Below, one piece after another: positions 1-8,987 of a stretch of 64,000 nucleotides of DNA. The notes below the pieces were generated by a model that worked only from the letters and a program-made list of their open reading frames with translations, searched no databases and was not told where the DNA came from. The stretch covers positions 62,001 to 126,000 of the forward strand of contig NZ_SSSQ01000004.1 in assembly GCF_009469765.1 (NCBI RefSeq), in the 5' to 3' direction. This DNA comes from Dechloromonas hortensis. Lineage in GTDB: Bacteria; Pseudomonadota; Gammaproteobacteria; Burkholderiales; Rhodocyclaceae. Numbering within the stretch: the first letter of the stretch is position 1; every line of letters starts with the position of its first letter. Made by a program: the position numbers and the translations under genes.

Positions 1-169
1 GCAGGCGATTCATCGAAGACATGCGGGGCGGAGCACCTTGGCCGAAAAATCCTCGGCGAGCGAAAACGAAGGGCAAACGGACGACAGCCACAGTAAAGGA
101 TATCTTGGCCGGTGCGGCAAGAGGTTTTCCCCAGTGACCCGCCAGCGCCGCCTGTGGCAAGATGCCGGC

Positions 170-862
170 ATGCATGCTCTGCCCCACCTCTCCGCGATCG
201 ACTGGCTTGCGCTGGCCGCCTTCTTTGCCTGCTGGGCCGGTTACGCCTGGTTCTCCGAACATAGCCACTGGGGTGCCGGCGGCCTGATCCGGACCAGCCA
301 GGCCTACCGGCTGGACTGGGCCTACCGCATGCTGGAGCGCGAGGTACGGGTCACCGATTCGACGCTGATCGGCAACCTGATGACCAGCGTCTCCTTCTAC
401 GCCAACACCACCATCTACATCATCGCCGGCCTGGTCGCCGCGCTCGGCGCGGCCGACAAGCTGATCAGCGTCACCGCCGAACTGCCCTTTGGCGGCGCCG
501 GCAACCGTGAACTGCTTGAGATCAAGCTGATGCTGGTCCTTGCCAGCTTCGTCTTCGCCTATTTCAAATTCACCTGGTCGCTGCGCCAGTTCAACCTGCT
601 CTCCATCCTGGTTGGCGCCGCACCGCAGGGCAAGACCGGCGAGCCGGGCATCGATGATTACGCACAACGGGTGGCTGCGGCCAACAGCCTGGCCGGCGAC
701 GACTTCAATCGCGGCATCCGCGCCTATTATTTCGGCCTCGCCGCCTCCGGCTGGCTGCTCAGCCCGCTCGTCCTCGCCGCCCTCGCCGTCAGCGTGCTGG
801 TCGTCCTCTACCGGCGCGACTACCGCTCGGCGGCCCTGGCCGTCGTCAGCAAAAAAACCTGA
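170..862 (+). CDS. DUF599 family integral membrane protein
   Basis: A membrane protein of about 230 residues with roughly four hydrophobic segments. It contains the DUF599-type core: an N-terminal DWLALAAFFACWAGY segment, the stretch GNLMTSVSFYANTT, then FKFTWSLRQFN and GIRAYYFGLAASGW. The biochemical role of this family is unknown. An upstream TTG at 38 would add 44 hydrophilic residues unlike the family, so the ATG at 170 is preferred. No Shine-Dalgarno sequence precedes it; a CAAGAT hexamer ends exactly 6 nt before the ATG. The stop lies 5 nt before rarD, so the two are probably co-transcribed. I recognise no gene in bases 1-169. Confidence 0.8.
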   Translation: MHALPHLSAIDWLALAAFFACWAGYAWFSEHSHWGAGGLIRTSQAYRLDWAYRMLEREVRVTDSTLIGNLMTSVSFYANTTIYIIAGLVAALGAADKLISVTAELPFGGAGNRELLEIKLMLVLASFVFAYFKFTWSLRQFNLLSILVGAAPQGKTGEPGIDDYAQRVAAANSLAGDDFNRGIRAYYFGLAASGWLLSPLVLAALAVSVLVVLYRRDYRSAALAVVSKKT

Positions 863-867
863 GGCCC

Positions 868-1752
868 ATGAATCGTCAATCCCAACTGGCCGGCATCGGC
901 TTCGGCCTGCTCGCCTATGGCATCTGGGGCTTCTTTCCCCTGTTCTTCCACCAGCTCAATCACGTCTCGCCGATGGACGTGCTGTCCAACCGCGCCGTCT
1001 GGGCCTGCCTCTTCGTCGGCATCCTGCTTACCATCGGCCGGCGCTGGGGCAAGGTTCTGGCCATCTTCAAAAGGCCACGGCAGTTCGCCATGCTCGCCCT
1101 GGCCGCGCTGCTGGTCGGCAGCAACTGGCTGATGTTCCTGTGGGCGGTCGGCCATCAGCAGGTGGTCGCTTCCAGCCTCGGCTACTTCCTGACGCCGCTG
1201 GTCAATGTGCTGCTCGGCCTGCTCGTGCTGAAAGAGCGCCTGAACCGGCTGGAATGGATTTCGGTCGGCCTCGCCGTCGCCGCCATCGCCAATGAAGTGA
1301 TCGCCCTCGGCAGCCTGCCCTGGGTCTCGCTGTTTCTCGCCGCCACCTTCGGCACCTACGGCCTGGTCCGCAAGCAGGTCCCGGTCGATGCGTTGTCCGG
1401 CCTCTGGCTGGAAACCCTCGCCATGCTGCCGGTGTGCGGCCTCTACGCGCTATGGCAGGCGCAAGCCGGACATATGGTTTTTGCCGCCCAGGACGGGTTG
1501 ACCGCCGGACTGTTGATCGGCGCCGGCGTGCTGACCGCACTGCCGCTGATCGCCTTCGCCGCCGCCACCCAGCGCCTCGATCTGGCCACCGTCGGCATGC
1601 TGATGTACATCAACCCGACCATGCAGTTCGTCACTGCGGTCTGGATTTTCGGCGAGCCGATGCAGCCTGCCCGCCTGCTCAGCTTCGGCTTGATCTGGCT
1701 CGGCCTCTTTGTCTTTAGCTGGAGCATGTGGCAGAAGCTGCGCCGCTCCTAG
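868..1752 (+). CDS. rarD: RarD-type EamA family permease
   Basis: A 294-residue inner-membrane protein of the drug/metabolite transporter superfamily, with about ten hydrophobic segments in two EamA repeats. The N-terminus (GIGFGLLAYGIWGFFPLFFHQL) and the internal SSLGYFLTPLVNVLLG are characteristic of the RarD subgroup. E. coli RarD was named from a chloramphenicol-sensitivity phenotype; its natural substrate is not settled. The gene starts 5 nt after the DUF599 gene, and its stop lies 4 nt from the 3' end of the convergent GGDEF-EAL gene. Confidence 0.88.
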   Translation: MNRQSQLAGIGFGLLAYGIWGFFPLFFHQLNHVSPMDVLSNRAVWACLFVGILLTIGRRWGKVLAIFKRPRQFAMLALAALLVGSNWLMFLWAVGHQQVVASSLGYFLTPLVNVLLGLLVLKERLNRLEWISVGLAVAAIANEVIALGSLPWVSLFLAATFGTYGLVRKQVPVDALSGLWLETLAMLPVCGLYALWQAQAGHMVFAAQDGLTAGLLIGAGVLTALPLIAFAAATQRLDLATVGMLMYINPTMQFVTAVWIFGEPMQPARLLSFGLIWLGLFVFSWSMWQKLRRS

Positions 1753-1755
1753 ACC

Positions 1756-4700
1756 TCAGGCGTGGACCGCCTGTTCGCGTAGCCAGCTTTCGAACTGCGC
1801 CGCCGGCAGCGGCCGGCTGAAGAAAAAGCCCTGCCCCTGGTCGCAGCCAATGCTGCGCAGGAAATCGAGCTGCTCGACGGTTTCGATGCCCTCGGCGGTG
1901 ATCTTGAAGCCGAGCGAATGGCCGAGGGCGATGATGGCCTGCGTGATCGCGACATCGTTGCTGTCGTGCGGCAGGTCGGAGACGAAGGCGCGGTCGACCT
2001 TCAGATTGTTGATCGGCAGCACCTTCAGATAGGCCAGCGAGGAATAGCCGGTGCCGAAATCGTCGACCGCCGTTGTCACGCCCATTTCCTGGATGGCGCA
2101 CAGCACGTCGCGCGCCTGTTCCGGATTTTCCATCAGCAGGCTCTCGGTAACCTCGACTTCGATCGCCTCGGCCGGCAGTTGATGCCGGAGCAGCGCCTGG
2201 CGCAGGGCTTCGACATAATCGCTGCGCTCGATCTGCGGCGCCGCGACATTGATCGCCACCCGCCCGCTGAGCAAGCCGCTGGCGCGCCAACTGCGCTGCT
2301 GGCGACAGACCGTGTCGAGCACCTGCTCGCCGATCGGGATGATCAGCCCGGTCCGCTCGGCGACCGGGATGAAATCGGCCGGCGAGATCAGGCCGCGCTC
2401 AGGATCGCGCCAGCGCAACAGGGCCTCGGCGCCATCGACGCGGCCGCTGGCCAGATCGAGTTTCGGCTGGTACCAGACCTCGAATTCCTGTTGCTCGACC
2501 GCCCGCCGCAGGGCGCGTTCGAGTAGCAGACGCTCCTGCGAACGGCGGGTCATCTCGGCCTGGTAGAAACGGTAGTCGTTGCGCCCGCCCTCCTTGGCGC
2601 CGTACATCGCGGTGTCGGCATGGCGCAGCAGTTCGGCCGGCGTTTCGCCATCCTGCGGCCCGACGGCAACGCCAATGCTGCCGGTGACCAGCGCCGCCGT
2701 GCCGTTCAGGTCGAACGGTTCCTGCAGCGACTGCAGCAGTTTCTTGACGACGGCGATGGCATCGGTGCCCTGCGCCAGGTTGTTCAGGATGAAGGCGAAC
2801 TCGTCGCCCCCCAGCCGGGAGACCGTATCCTCGACCCGGACGCATTTCCGGAAGCGCTCGGCCGCCTCCATCAGCAACTGGTCGCCGACCGGGTGGCCAA
2901 GGCTGTCATTGACCGTCTTGAAGCCGTCGAGGTCGAGCAGCAACACGGCAATCGGCTGGCCGTAACGCTGCGAGCGGTCGAGCGCGTGCTGCAGGCGATC
3001 CTGGAACAGCGCCCGGTTGGGCAGGCCGGTCAGCGCATCGAAGTGGGCCATCTTTTCCAGCGCCGCCTGCGAGTGCTTGATGGCCGAAATATCGGAAAAG
3101 ACGGCGACGTAATTGACCGCCTCGCCCTCTGGATTGCGCACGGCGTTGATCGTCAGCCACTCGGGATAGAGGGCGCCGCTCTTGCGCCGGTTCCAGATCT
3201 CGCCGCGCCAGACGCCGGTACTTTGCAGCGTCGCCCACATCTCGCGATAGAACTCGGCCTTCTGGCGCTGCGACTGCAGGATGCTCGGCCGCTGACCGAT
3301 GGCGTCGGCCGGGCTGAACTCGGTAATTTCGGTAAACGCCCTGTTGACCGAAACGATGACGCCGGCGGCATCGGTGATCATCACGCCTTCGGCGGTATTT
3401 TCCATGACCACGCCAGCCAGCCGCAGTTGCTCGGAATAGGCCTTCATTTCGGTGACATCGGTCGACATGCCGAGGACACCGCGCAATTCGCCATTCGGGC
3501 CAAGCAGCGGGCACTTGGTCGTCAGATAAATATGCGACGCATCGACCTTGCCGATCTTGCCCTCGAACGTGATCGCACTGCCCTGCGCCATGACCTGGGC
3601 GTCCTCGGCTTGCCGCAACAGTGCATCTTCCGCCGCCATGAACTGGCTGCGCGACAAACCGACGAGCGAGGCCCGGGAACCGGCAAAAACCTGCTCGAAG
3701 GCTCGGTTGCAAAACTGCAGCCGGCCCTCGGGATCGAACATGTAGATCAGCGACGGCACGTTGTCGAGAATGGCCTGGTTCAGCGCCTGTTGCTGGGCCA
3801 AGGCCTCCTGTGCCTGCTTGCGCACCGAGATGTCGCGGATCACCGCATAGAGCAGTTGCTCGCCGTTCAGGCTCATCGGGCACAGCGTCACCTCGGCCGG
3901 GAACAGTTCGCCGTCCTTGCGCCGGTGCAGCCACTCAAAGCGGTGCAGGCCTTTCTCCAGGGCAATCTGCAACATCGCCGAGACCTTGTCGGCCGATGTC
4001 TGGCCATCGGGCTGCAGGGTTGGCGAGATGTCGGCCGGCGTCACGTTCCGGAACTCGGCCATGTCCTGGAAGCCGAACACCGTCATTGCCGCGTGGTTGA
4101 CGTCGACACACTCGCCATTCAAGCGGACGATCCAGCAGGGGTCCGGCGAACGCTCGAACAGCGTGCGGAACCGGGCTTCGCTCTGCAGCAGCGAAGTCTC
4201 CAGTTGCTGGCGTTCCTCGATTTCGCGGAAGAGGACCCGATTGCGCTGGCGACTCAAGCGATGCATGTGCTGCAACCGGGCAACGAAAAAACTCGAAAGC
4301 AGCGTTGCCGCCAGGGCGAACAGAAACAGCGGCCGGCTCAGCGGCGACGGAGCCTGCCAGCCGCCCTCCGGCAATGCCGCCAGTTGCCACTGGCCGCCCG
4401 GCACTTCGATCAGCATCGTCACCGGCTGCTGCGCGAAGACGGCGGGCTCGCCCCAGATCATCTCACCGTCGGCGCCGCGCCCATCCCGACCGCGCACCGC
4501 CAGTTGCAGCGCAGACACCGACTTGATGCCGCCCAGCGCCAGCAGGGCGTCGAGATCGGCGACGATCGAGGTGACCCCCCAGTAACGGGCGCTGTCCAAG
4601 CCAACATCGACAAAGACCGGCCGCCGGTAAATCAGGCCGCTGCCGCCTTGCACCAACTGAACCGGCCCGGCCAGCAGCGGCCGGCGGAGTTCCTGCGCCC

Positions 4701-5133
4701 GGGCAATCAGCGGGTACTGGGCCGGCAGGGTCCGGTAATCGACACCGAGCGCCTTCTCGTTGGCCGAGCGCGGGTAGATATCCCGGATGATGTCGTCAGG
4801 GGCCACGGCAATGTTCCGGATCGCCGGCACACTCTCGATCGCCAGGCTGGCCATGCCGGCAAAACGCTCCGGGGCAATGCTGCCATCGAGGACCAGCAAT
4901 TGCGCGATGCCCTCGGTCACCGCGAATGTGGAACGAAGTTGGGCCTCCAGGCGGGCGCCGTGGCGCCCCAGTTCGCTGGCCGTCGCACTGCGCAGTTCGC
5001 TTTGCTGGCGCTCGGCATCAAGTTGCCCGACAGTGATGGCCAGACCGAGGCCCAGGACGAAAATGGCGCCGGGCAGCAGGTAGCCGCCCGCGTGCTTTTT
5101 CAGCCCGCCACTGATTTCCTGCGCCTTGTCCAT
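1756..5133 (-). CDS. CHASE-PAS-PAS-PAS-GGDEF-EAL c-di-GMP turnover protein
   Basis: A membrane sensor with both c-di-GMP synthesis and degradation domains. Numbered from a GTG/ATG-type start at 5172 (1138 residues), it has a membrane segment at 29-48, a periplasmic CHASE-like sensor at about 60-270, a second membrane segment at 280-297, three PAS domains (330-450, 460-575, 585-700), GGDEF at 705-865 and EAL at 875-1130. The diguanylate cyclase signature GGDEF (788-792) is intact and preceded by an inhibitory RxxD site (RVED, 779-782). EAL (916-918), EVTES, DDFGTGYSS and the KVD lysine are also intact, so both activities are possible. I prefer the ATG at 5133, which has AGGAAC just upstream; ATG 5145 is an alternative. 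It is divergent from the next gene. Confidence 0.9.
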   Translation of the reverse strand: MDKAQEISGGLKKHAGGYLLPGAIFVLGLGLAITVGQLDAERQQSELRSATASELGRHGARLEAQLRSTFAVTEGIAQLLVLDGSIAPERFAGMASLAIESVPAIRNIAVAPDDIIRDIYPRSANEKALGVDYRTLPAQYPLIARAQELRRPLLAGPVQLVQGGSGLIYRRPVFVDVGLDSARYWGVTSIVADLDALLALGGIKSVSALQLAVRGRDGRGADGEMIWGEPAVFAQQPVTMLIEVPGGQWQLAALPEGGWQAPSPLSRPLFLFALAATLLSSFFVARLQHMHRLSRQRNRVLFREIEERQQLETSLLQSEARFRTLFERSPDPCWIVRLNGECVDVNHAAMTVFGFQDMAEFRNVTPADISPTLQPDGQTSADKVSAMLQIALEKGLHRFEWLHRRKDGELFPAEVTLCPMSLNGEQLLYAVIRDISVRKQAQEALAQQQALNQAILDNVPSLIYMFDPEGRLQFCNRAFEQVFAGSRASLVGLSRSQFMAAEDALLRQAEDAQVMAQGSAITFEGKIGKVDASHIYLTTKCPLLGPNGELRGVLGMSTDVTEMKAYSEQLRLAGVVMENTAEGVMITDAAGVIVSVNRAFTEITEFSPADAIGQRPSILQSQRQKAEFYREMWATLQSTGVWRGEIWNRRKSGALYPEWLTINAVRNPEGEAVNYVAVFSDISAIKHSQAALEKMAHFDALTGLPNRALFQDRLQHALDRSQRYGQPIAVLLLDLDGFKTVNDSLGHPVGDQLLMEAAERFRKCVRVEDTVSRLGGDEFAFILNNLAQGTDAIAVVKKLLQSLQEPFDLNGTAALVTGSIGVAVGPQDGETPAELLRHADTAMYGAKEGGRNDYRFYQAEMTRRSQERLLLERALRRAVEQQEFEVWYQPKLDLASGRVDGAEALLRWRDPERGLISPADFIPVAERTGLIIPIGEQVLDTVCRQQRSWRASGLLSGRVAINVAAPQIERSDYVEALRQALLRHQLPAEAIEVEVTESLLMENPEQARDVLCAIQEMGVTTAVDDFGTGYSSLAYLKVLPINNLKVDRAFVSDLPHDSNDVAITQAIIALGHSLGFKITAEGIETVEQLDFLRSIGCDQGQGFFFSRPLPAAQFESWLREQAVHA

Positions 5134-5281
5134 CGTTCCTGCCATTGATCTACCCGAGCCATGTTGATGCAATCTGCGTGAAACCGGCCATTTCGTCGAA
5201 AAGCCCCCACTTGCGCCAAGTCTATTCTACCGGAGACCCAAGACAAACCGCCGGAATGCCGGGATCCGGCCGGCTTTGGGC

Positions 5282-5287
5282 GATAAT
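5282..5287 (+). promoter_or_regulatory. GATAAT -10-like hexamer directly before a start codon
   Basis: GATAAT ends 6 nt before the ATG at 5294, with no Shine-Dalgarno sequence between. That spacing would put transcription initiation at or next to the start codon, giving a leaderless or near-leaderless mRNA. No convincing -35 box is visible. The rnr start shows the same arrangement. Confidence 0.35.
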
Positions 5288-5293
5288 CGCCGG

Positions 5294-6637
5294 ATGTCCC
5301 CCAGCCTGCTCTACAGCATCGTTTTCATCGAAGGCTTCTGCTCGCTCGGCGCCGAAGTCATCGCGCTGCGCCGGCTACTGCCGCATATCGGCAGCTCGAT
5401 CGTCGTCACGGCGCCGACCATCGGCTTCTTCCTGCTCGCCCTGGCCCTCGGCTACGCTTCGGGGGCCAGGGTCGCTACCGGTTACCGCCAGGTCGTCGCC
5501 CGCAATTTCCTGATTTCTGCCGCACTGGCCGGCATCGGCCTGGCCGGCCTCAGCGTCGACTGGCTGTTCGCCCATCTGCAGCCGGCACTCGTCGCCTACC
5601 TCTTCTTTATCGGCGGCATCCTCTGCCCGCTGGCCTGGCTGCTCGGCCAGACCGTGCCGATCCTGAGCAATCTGTTCCAGCACCAGCGGACCGGCGAAGC
5701 GAGCGGCACCGCGCTGTACTGGTCCACGCTCGGCTCCTTCCTCGGCTCGATCTCGCTGTCGCTACTGGTCATGCAATGGCTAGGCGTCGCGGCGGCCGTC
5801 CTGGCCTGCGCCGGCGGCTTGCTGATCGGCGTTTTATTGCTCGCCGGACGGCAGTTGAAAATTGCCGTTTTTGCCCTGTCGACCGCAGGCATTGCCGCCG
5901 GCTTCAATCTGCCAGCCACGCAGACCATCGATACCGCCTACGCCGAGTACATCGTCGGCCCGGTCGACCTGGCCGGCCAGCAGAATCCGCGCGCCTTCTG
6001 GGTGAACAAATCGACTGCTTCGCTGCTCGACGACAGCACGCCGCCGAACTACACCCGCTACATCAGGCATCTCCGCCAGATCCTGCTCGACGACCTCGGT
6101 TTCAAGGACAAGGAGATCCTGGTGCTCGGTGCCGGCGGCTTTACGCTGTCACACCGCGAGCCGCTCAACCGCTACACCTACGTCGATATCGACCCGCAAA
6201 TCCGCCGCATCGCCGAACAGCACTTCCTGCGCGAAGCGGCCCGCGGCGAGTTCATCGCCGACGACGCCCGCCGCTTCGTGGCGACCAGCGAACGTCGCTT
6301 CGATGCCGTGGTGGTCGATGTCTATAGCTCGCATACCTCGATTCCCAGCCATCTGGTGACCCGCGAATTCTGGGCCGACAGCCGCCGCGTGCTGAAACCG
6401 GACGGCGTGCTGCTCGCCAACCTGATCCTCGATGGCAAGCTGGAAACGCCCTATGCCCGCAACCTGCTGGCAACCATCGAAAGTGTTTTTGGACGCTGTG
6501 CGGTCGACGTGCTGCACAAGGCCAAAAGCCTGGCCAACGTCGAAGTCAGCTGTTTCGCCAGCAGCCAGCCGAAAGCCGTGGGCATCTACGTCGATGAAAA
6601 AAACCGGGCCGATCTCGATTTGGCCCGTTCGCGCTAG
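5294..6637 (+). CDS. Membrane-anchored spermidine synthase-like protein
   Basis: About 447 residues. The N-terminal ~200 residues hold roughly seven or eight hydrophobic segments, resembling the membrane domain fused to spermidine synthases. The C-terminal ~230 residues are a Rossmann methyltransferase-like domain. The SAM/dcSAM-binding region is ILVLGAGGFTLSH followed by YTYVDIDPQIRRIAEQHF, and the later VVVDVYSSHTSIPSHL matches the spermidine synthase D-x-Y/F region. The canonical GGGDGG is replaced by GAGGFT, so aminopropyl transfer is unproven. No speD-type gene is adjacent. The ATG at 5294 is chosen over a TTG at 5276 because GATAAT precedes it. Confidence 0.75.
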   Translation: MSPSLLYSIVFIEGFCSLGAEVIALRRLLPHIGSSIVVTAPTIGFFLLALALGYASGARVATGYRQVVARNFLISAALAGIGLAGLSVDWLFAHLQPALVAYLFFIGGILCPLAWLLGQTVPILSNLFQHQRTGEASGTALYWSTLGSFLGSISLSLLVMQWLGVAAAVLACAGGLLIGVLLLAGRQLKIAVFALSTAGIAAGFNLPATQTIDTAYAEYIVGPVDLAGQQNPRAFWVNKSTASLLDDSTPPNYTRYIRHLRQILLDDLGFKDKEILVLGAGGFTLSHREPLNRYTYVDIDPQIRRIAEQHFLREAARGEFIADDARRFVATSERRFDAVVVDVYSSHTSIPSHLVTREFWADSRRVLKPDGVLLANLILDGKLETPYARNLLATIESVFGRCAVDVLHKAKSLANVEVSCFASSQPKAVGIYVDEKNRADLDLARSR

Positions 6638-6655
6638 CAGCGAGCCGAACGGTAC

Positions 6656-7537
6656 TCAGGCTTGCCCCGGTACGCGACGCAAGGCCGCCACCTCGTTGGC
6701 AACCAGCGCCAGCAACACCAGCAAGCCACCGGTCAACACGCTGGGCGACGGCTGCTCGCCGGCCCACAACCAGGCCCAGGCGACGCCAAACACCACTTCC
6801 AGCAAAGCGAGCAGCGCAATTTCCGGGGCCGGCAATTCGCGGCTCAGGCGCACCACCAGCAGACAAGGCAGCGCCAGTTGCACGCCGCCGAGCACGGCGA
6901 GCAGGCCAAGGTCATGCTGCGAAGCCTGCAGCGGCCAGGCCAGAGGCAAGCAAACCAAAGCCGAGAGCACGGCGCCGATCAAGACTGCCGGCAACATGTC
7001 CTGAGCGGCAACCCCATCGCCATCGACACGCTGCAGCACCGTCCAATTCACCGCACCAGCCAGAGGCACGGCGCTGGCGACCAGCGTGCCGGCCAGCGAC
7101 AGGCCATCGCCGGCTTCGCCGCCGAACATCCAGGCAATGCCCAGCCCAGCCCCAAATATGGCCAGCCAGGTGCGTCGCGGCAAGGCGTGGCGCAGGAACA
7201 GGCGGGCAAAAAGGGCGGTGACCAGCGGCCCGAGCGCCATCGTCACCAGCACATTGGCGACGCTGGTCAGCGTCAGGGCGACCATGAAGGCGGTGAACAT
7301 CACCGCCCAGCACAGGCCGGACAGCCAGAGCCAGCGCCCACCATGACGCAGGCTCCGCCACAAGGCCGCGCCACGCATGACGCCGAGAATCAGGCAGAGG
7401 GCCAGCGCATTGAAGAAACTGCGCCAGAAGGTCAGTTCGAAACTGCCGGCCGCCTCAAGCTGCCGGATAACGACGCCGGCGATGCTCCACAGCAGCGTCA
7501 CCAGCACCATCAGCGCGACTGCCCGCCGGTGCGTCAT
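6656..7537 (-). CDS. EamA family DMT exporter
   Basis: An inner-membrane protein of about 293 residues with ten predicted hydrophobic segments in two EamA repeats (for example LVTLLWSIAGVVIRQLEA and, late in the protein, ALLEVVFGVAWAWLW). The substrate cannot be told from sequence; relatives export amino acids or metabolites. The ATG at 7537 sits 7 nt after the rlmB stop, which suggests co-transcription with rlmB. An upstream in-frame start at 7600 would add a charged 21-residue extension inside rlmB and is rejected. It converges on the spermidine synthase-like gene. Confidence 0.82.
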   Translation of the reverse strand: MTHRRAVALMVLVTLLWSIAGVVIRQLEAAGSFELTFWRSFFNALALCLILGVMRGAALWRSLRHGGRWLWLSGLCWAVMFTAFMVALTLTSVANVLVTMALGPLVTALFARLFLRHALPRRTWLAIFGAGLGIAWMFGGEAGDGLSLAGTLVASAVPLAGAVNWTVLQRVDGDGVAAQDMLPAVLIGAVLSALVCLPLAWPLQASQHDLGLLAVLGGVQLALPCLLVVRLSRELPAPEIALLALLEVVFGVAWAWLWAGEQPSPSVLTGGLLVLLALVANEVAALRRVPGQA

Positions 7538-7544
7538 GGCCGGC

Positions 7545-8276
7545 TCAGGAACGGCGGCGGCGCGCCTCGAACAGGCAGACCCCGGCCGCAACGGAAACAT
7601 TCAGGCTATCGACGGTGCCATGCATCGGAATCTTGACCAACTGGTCGCAATTCTCGCGGGTCAGGCGACGCATGCCCTCGCCTTCGGCGCCCATCACCCA
7701 GGCCGTCGCCTGCGGCCACTCGGCGGCGTAGAGATCGCTTTCCGCTTCGCCGGCGGTACCGATCACCCAGATTTCGCGTTCCTGCAATTCGCGCAGCGTC
7801 CGCGCCAGGTTGGTCACCATCACGTAAGGCACCGTTTCGGCGGCACCGCAGGCCGTCTTGGCAGCGACATCGGTCAGGCCGACGGCGCGATCCTTCGGCG
7901 CAATCACGGCATGGACGCCGGCCGCATCGGCCACGCGCAGGCAGGCACCGAGGTTGCGCGGGTCGGTAATGCCGTCGAGGACGAGCAGGAAAGCTGGCTC
8001 TTCCAACGTATCAAGCACATCGTCGAGATGCGCCACTTTGCGGCCGCCCTCGATGCGGGCGATCACCCCCTGGTGCTTGGCGCCTGGCGCCATGCCGTCC
8101 ATCCGCTTGCCGTCGCTGGCCACCACCTTGACGCCCTGCAACTCGGCATGCTGCAGCAGGTCGCGGGCGCGCGCATCCTGGCGCGTCGCATCAATCAGGA
8201 TTTCCTTGACCGCACCCGGGTCATGGCGCAGCTTGGCGGTCACGGCATGAAAGCCGTAAATCAGACGGGAAGACAT
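7545..8276 (-). CDS. rlmB: 23S rRNA (guanosine-2'-O-)-methyltransferase RlmB
   Basis: A 243-residue SPOUT-class enzyme that 2'-O-methylates G2251 (E. coli numbering) in the 23S rRNA P-loop using SAM. It has an N-terminal substrate-binding domain (YGFHAVTAKL at residues 7-16, then HQGVIARI) and the three SPOUT motifs: LVLDGITDPRNLGACLR, VMGAEGEGMR and IPMHGTVDSLNVSVAAGVCL, the last forming the trefoil-knot cofactor site. The length is normal. In many proteobacteria rlmB directly follows rnr; here about 1.6 kb with two other genes separates them. Confidence 0.95.
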   Translation of the reverse strand: MSSRLIYGFHAVTAKLRHDPGAVKEILIDATRQDARARDLLQHAELQGVKVVASDGKRMDGMAPGAKHQGVIARIEGGRKVAHLDDVLDTLEEPAFLLVLDGITDPRNLGACLRVADAAGVHAVIAPKDRAVGLTDVAAKTACGAAETVPYVMVTNLARTLRELQEREIWVIGTAGEAESDLYAAEWPQATAWVMGAEGEGMRRLTRENCDQLVKIPMHGTVDSLNVSVAAGVCLFEARRRRS

Positions 8277-8340
8277 GGCTACTTTCAGTGAGTTGAAGGC
8301 GCGATTTTACCGCGCCCGGGCACGCTACCGCAGCGAACGC

Positions 8341-8919
8341 TCAAACGCTCGACAGGCGGGCCAGGCTGACCACCGAATCCTCGCGGGAAACCCAACGCGC
8401 CAGGATCAGATCGTGCATCGTGATGTGATTGTTGATCCACTGCCCGAGCAGGTTGTCGAGATCGCGCAGCAGGCCGACGGTACGCATCGAATCGAGGCCG
8501 GCCACGATTTGCTGGATCTTCGCCGAAATGGCGGCGTGATCCTCCATGTGCGCCTCGCAGACATCCCGGTCGACCATCATCAACAGCGAATCGCGCATGA
8601 TTTCTTCCTCGGTCTTGAAGTGCTCGAGGATGAAGGAAAGCAGATCGCCGAGCAGGCGCACGAGTTCGTTGTCACACAGCGCGCGACGCGCCTCGATGCA
8701 GTTGCCACAATCAGAAAAGCTGCGAAAATCCATGCAGACCGAGCGGGCAGCCGTCATGCAGGCCAGTAACTGACGGTGTTCGAAATCAATCGCCTTGTGG
8801 CCGGTGACCAGCGCAGCCGGCAACGGGCCGCCCGGCAACCATGGCATGGACTCGCCGGATGCTGTCAACGGTGAATCGGCCACCTCGATAAGCATCACAT
8901 TCTTGATTCCATCAGCCAT
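8341..8919 (-). CDS. Bacteriohemerythrin
   Basis: A 192-residue protein with the complete di-iron hemerythrin ligand pattern: H41/H48 within HKAIDFEHRQLL, H100 and E104 within EHFKTEEEIM, H124/H128 within HMEDHAAI, and H165 plus D170 within WINNHITMHD. The fold binds O2 reversibly at a non-haem di-iron centre; bacterial examples supply O2 to enzymes or sense O2. About 30 N-terminal residues precede the domain. The gene is divergent from the HDOD gene across a 127-bp AT-rich spacer, consistent with a motility or O2-response role. It does not belong to the rnr-rlmB RNA-processing set it sits in. Confidence 0.88.
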   Translation of the reverse strand: MADGIKNVMLIEVADSPLTASGESMPWLPGGPLPAALVTGHKAIDFEHRQLLACMTAARSVCMDFRSFSDCGNCIEARRALCDNELVRLLGDLLSFILEHFKTEEEIMRDSLLMMVDRDVCEAHMEDHAAISAKIQQIVAGLDSMRTVGLLRDLDNLLGQWINNHITMHDLILARWVSREDSVVSLARLSSV

Positions 8920-8987
8920 AACTGAACTTGTGCCCCCTCGGTCAAGCCTGATATTTTACGATGAAAGTAATAAATCCGCTTACTCAC

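Noticed and set aside
2620..5148. 842-codon open frame antisense to the GGDEF-EAL gene
   Set aside because: It mirrors the real gene in a GC-rich region, has low-complexity Arg/Gln/Ala composition and no recognisable domain. The same applies to other long antisense frames, for example at 10584-12419, 48621-50780 and 61402-63138.
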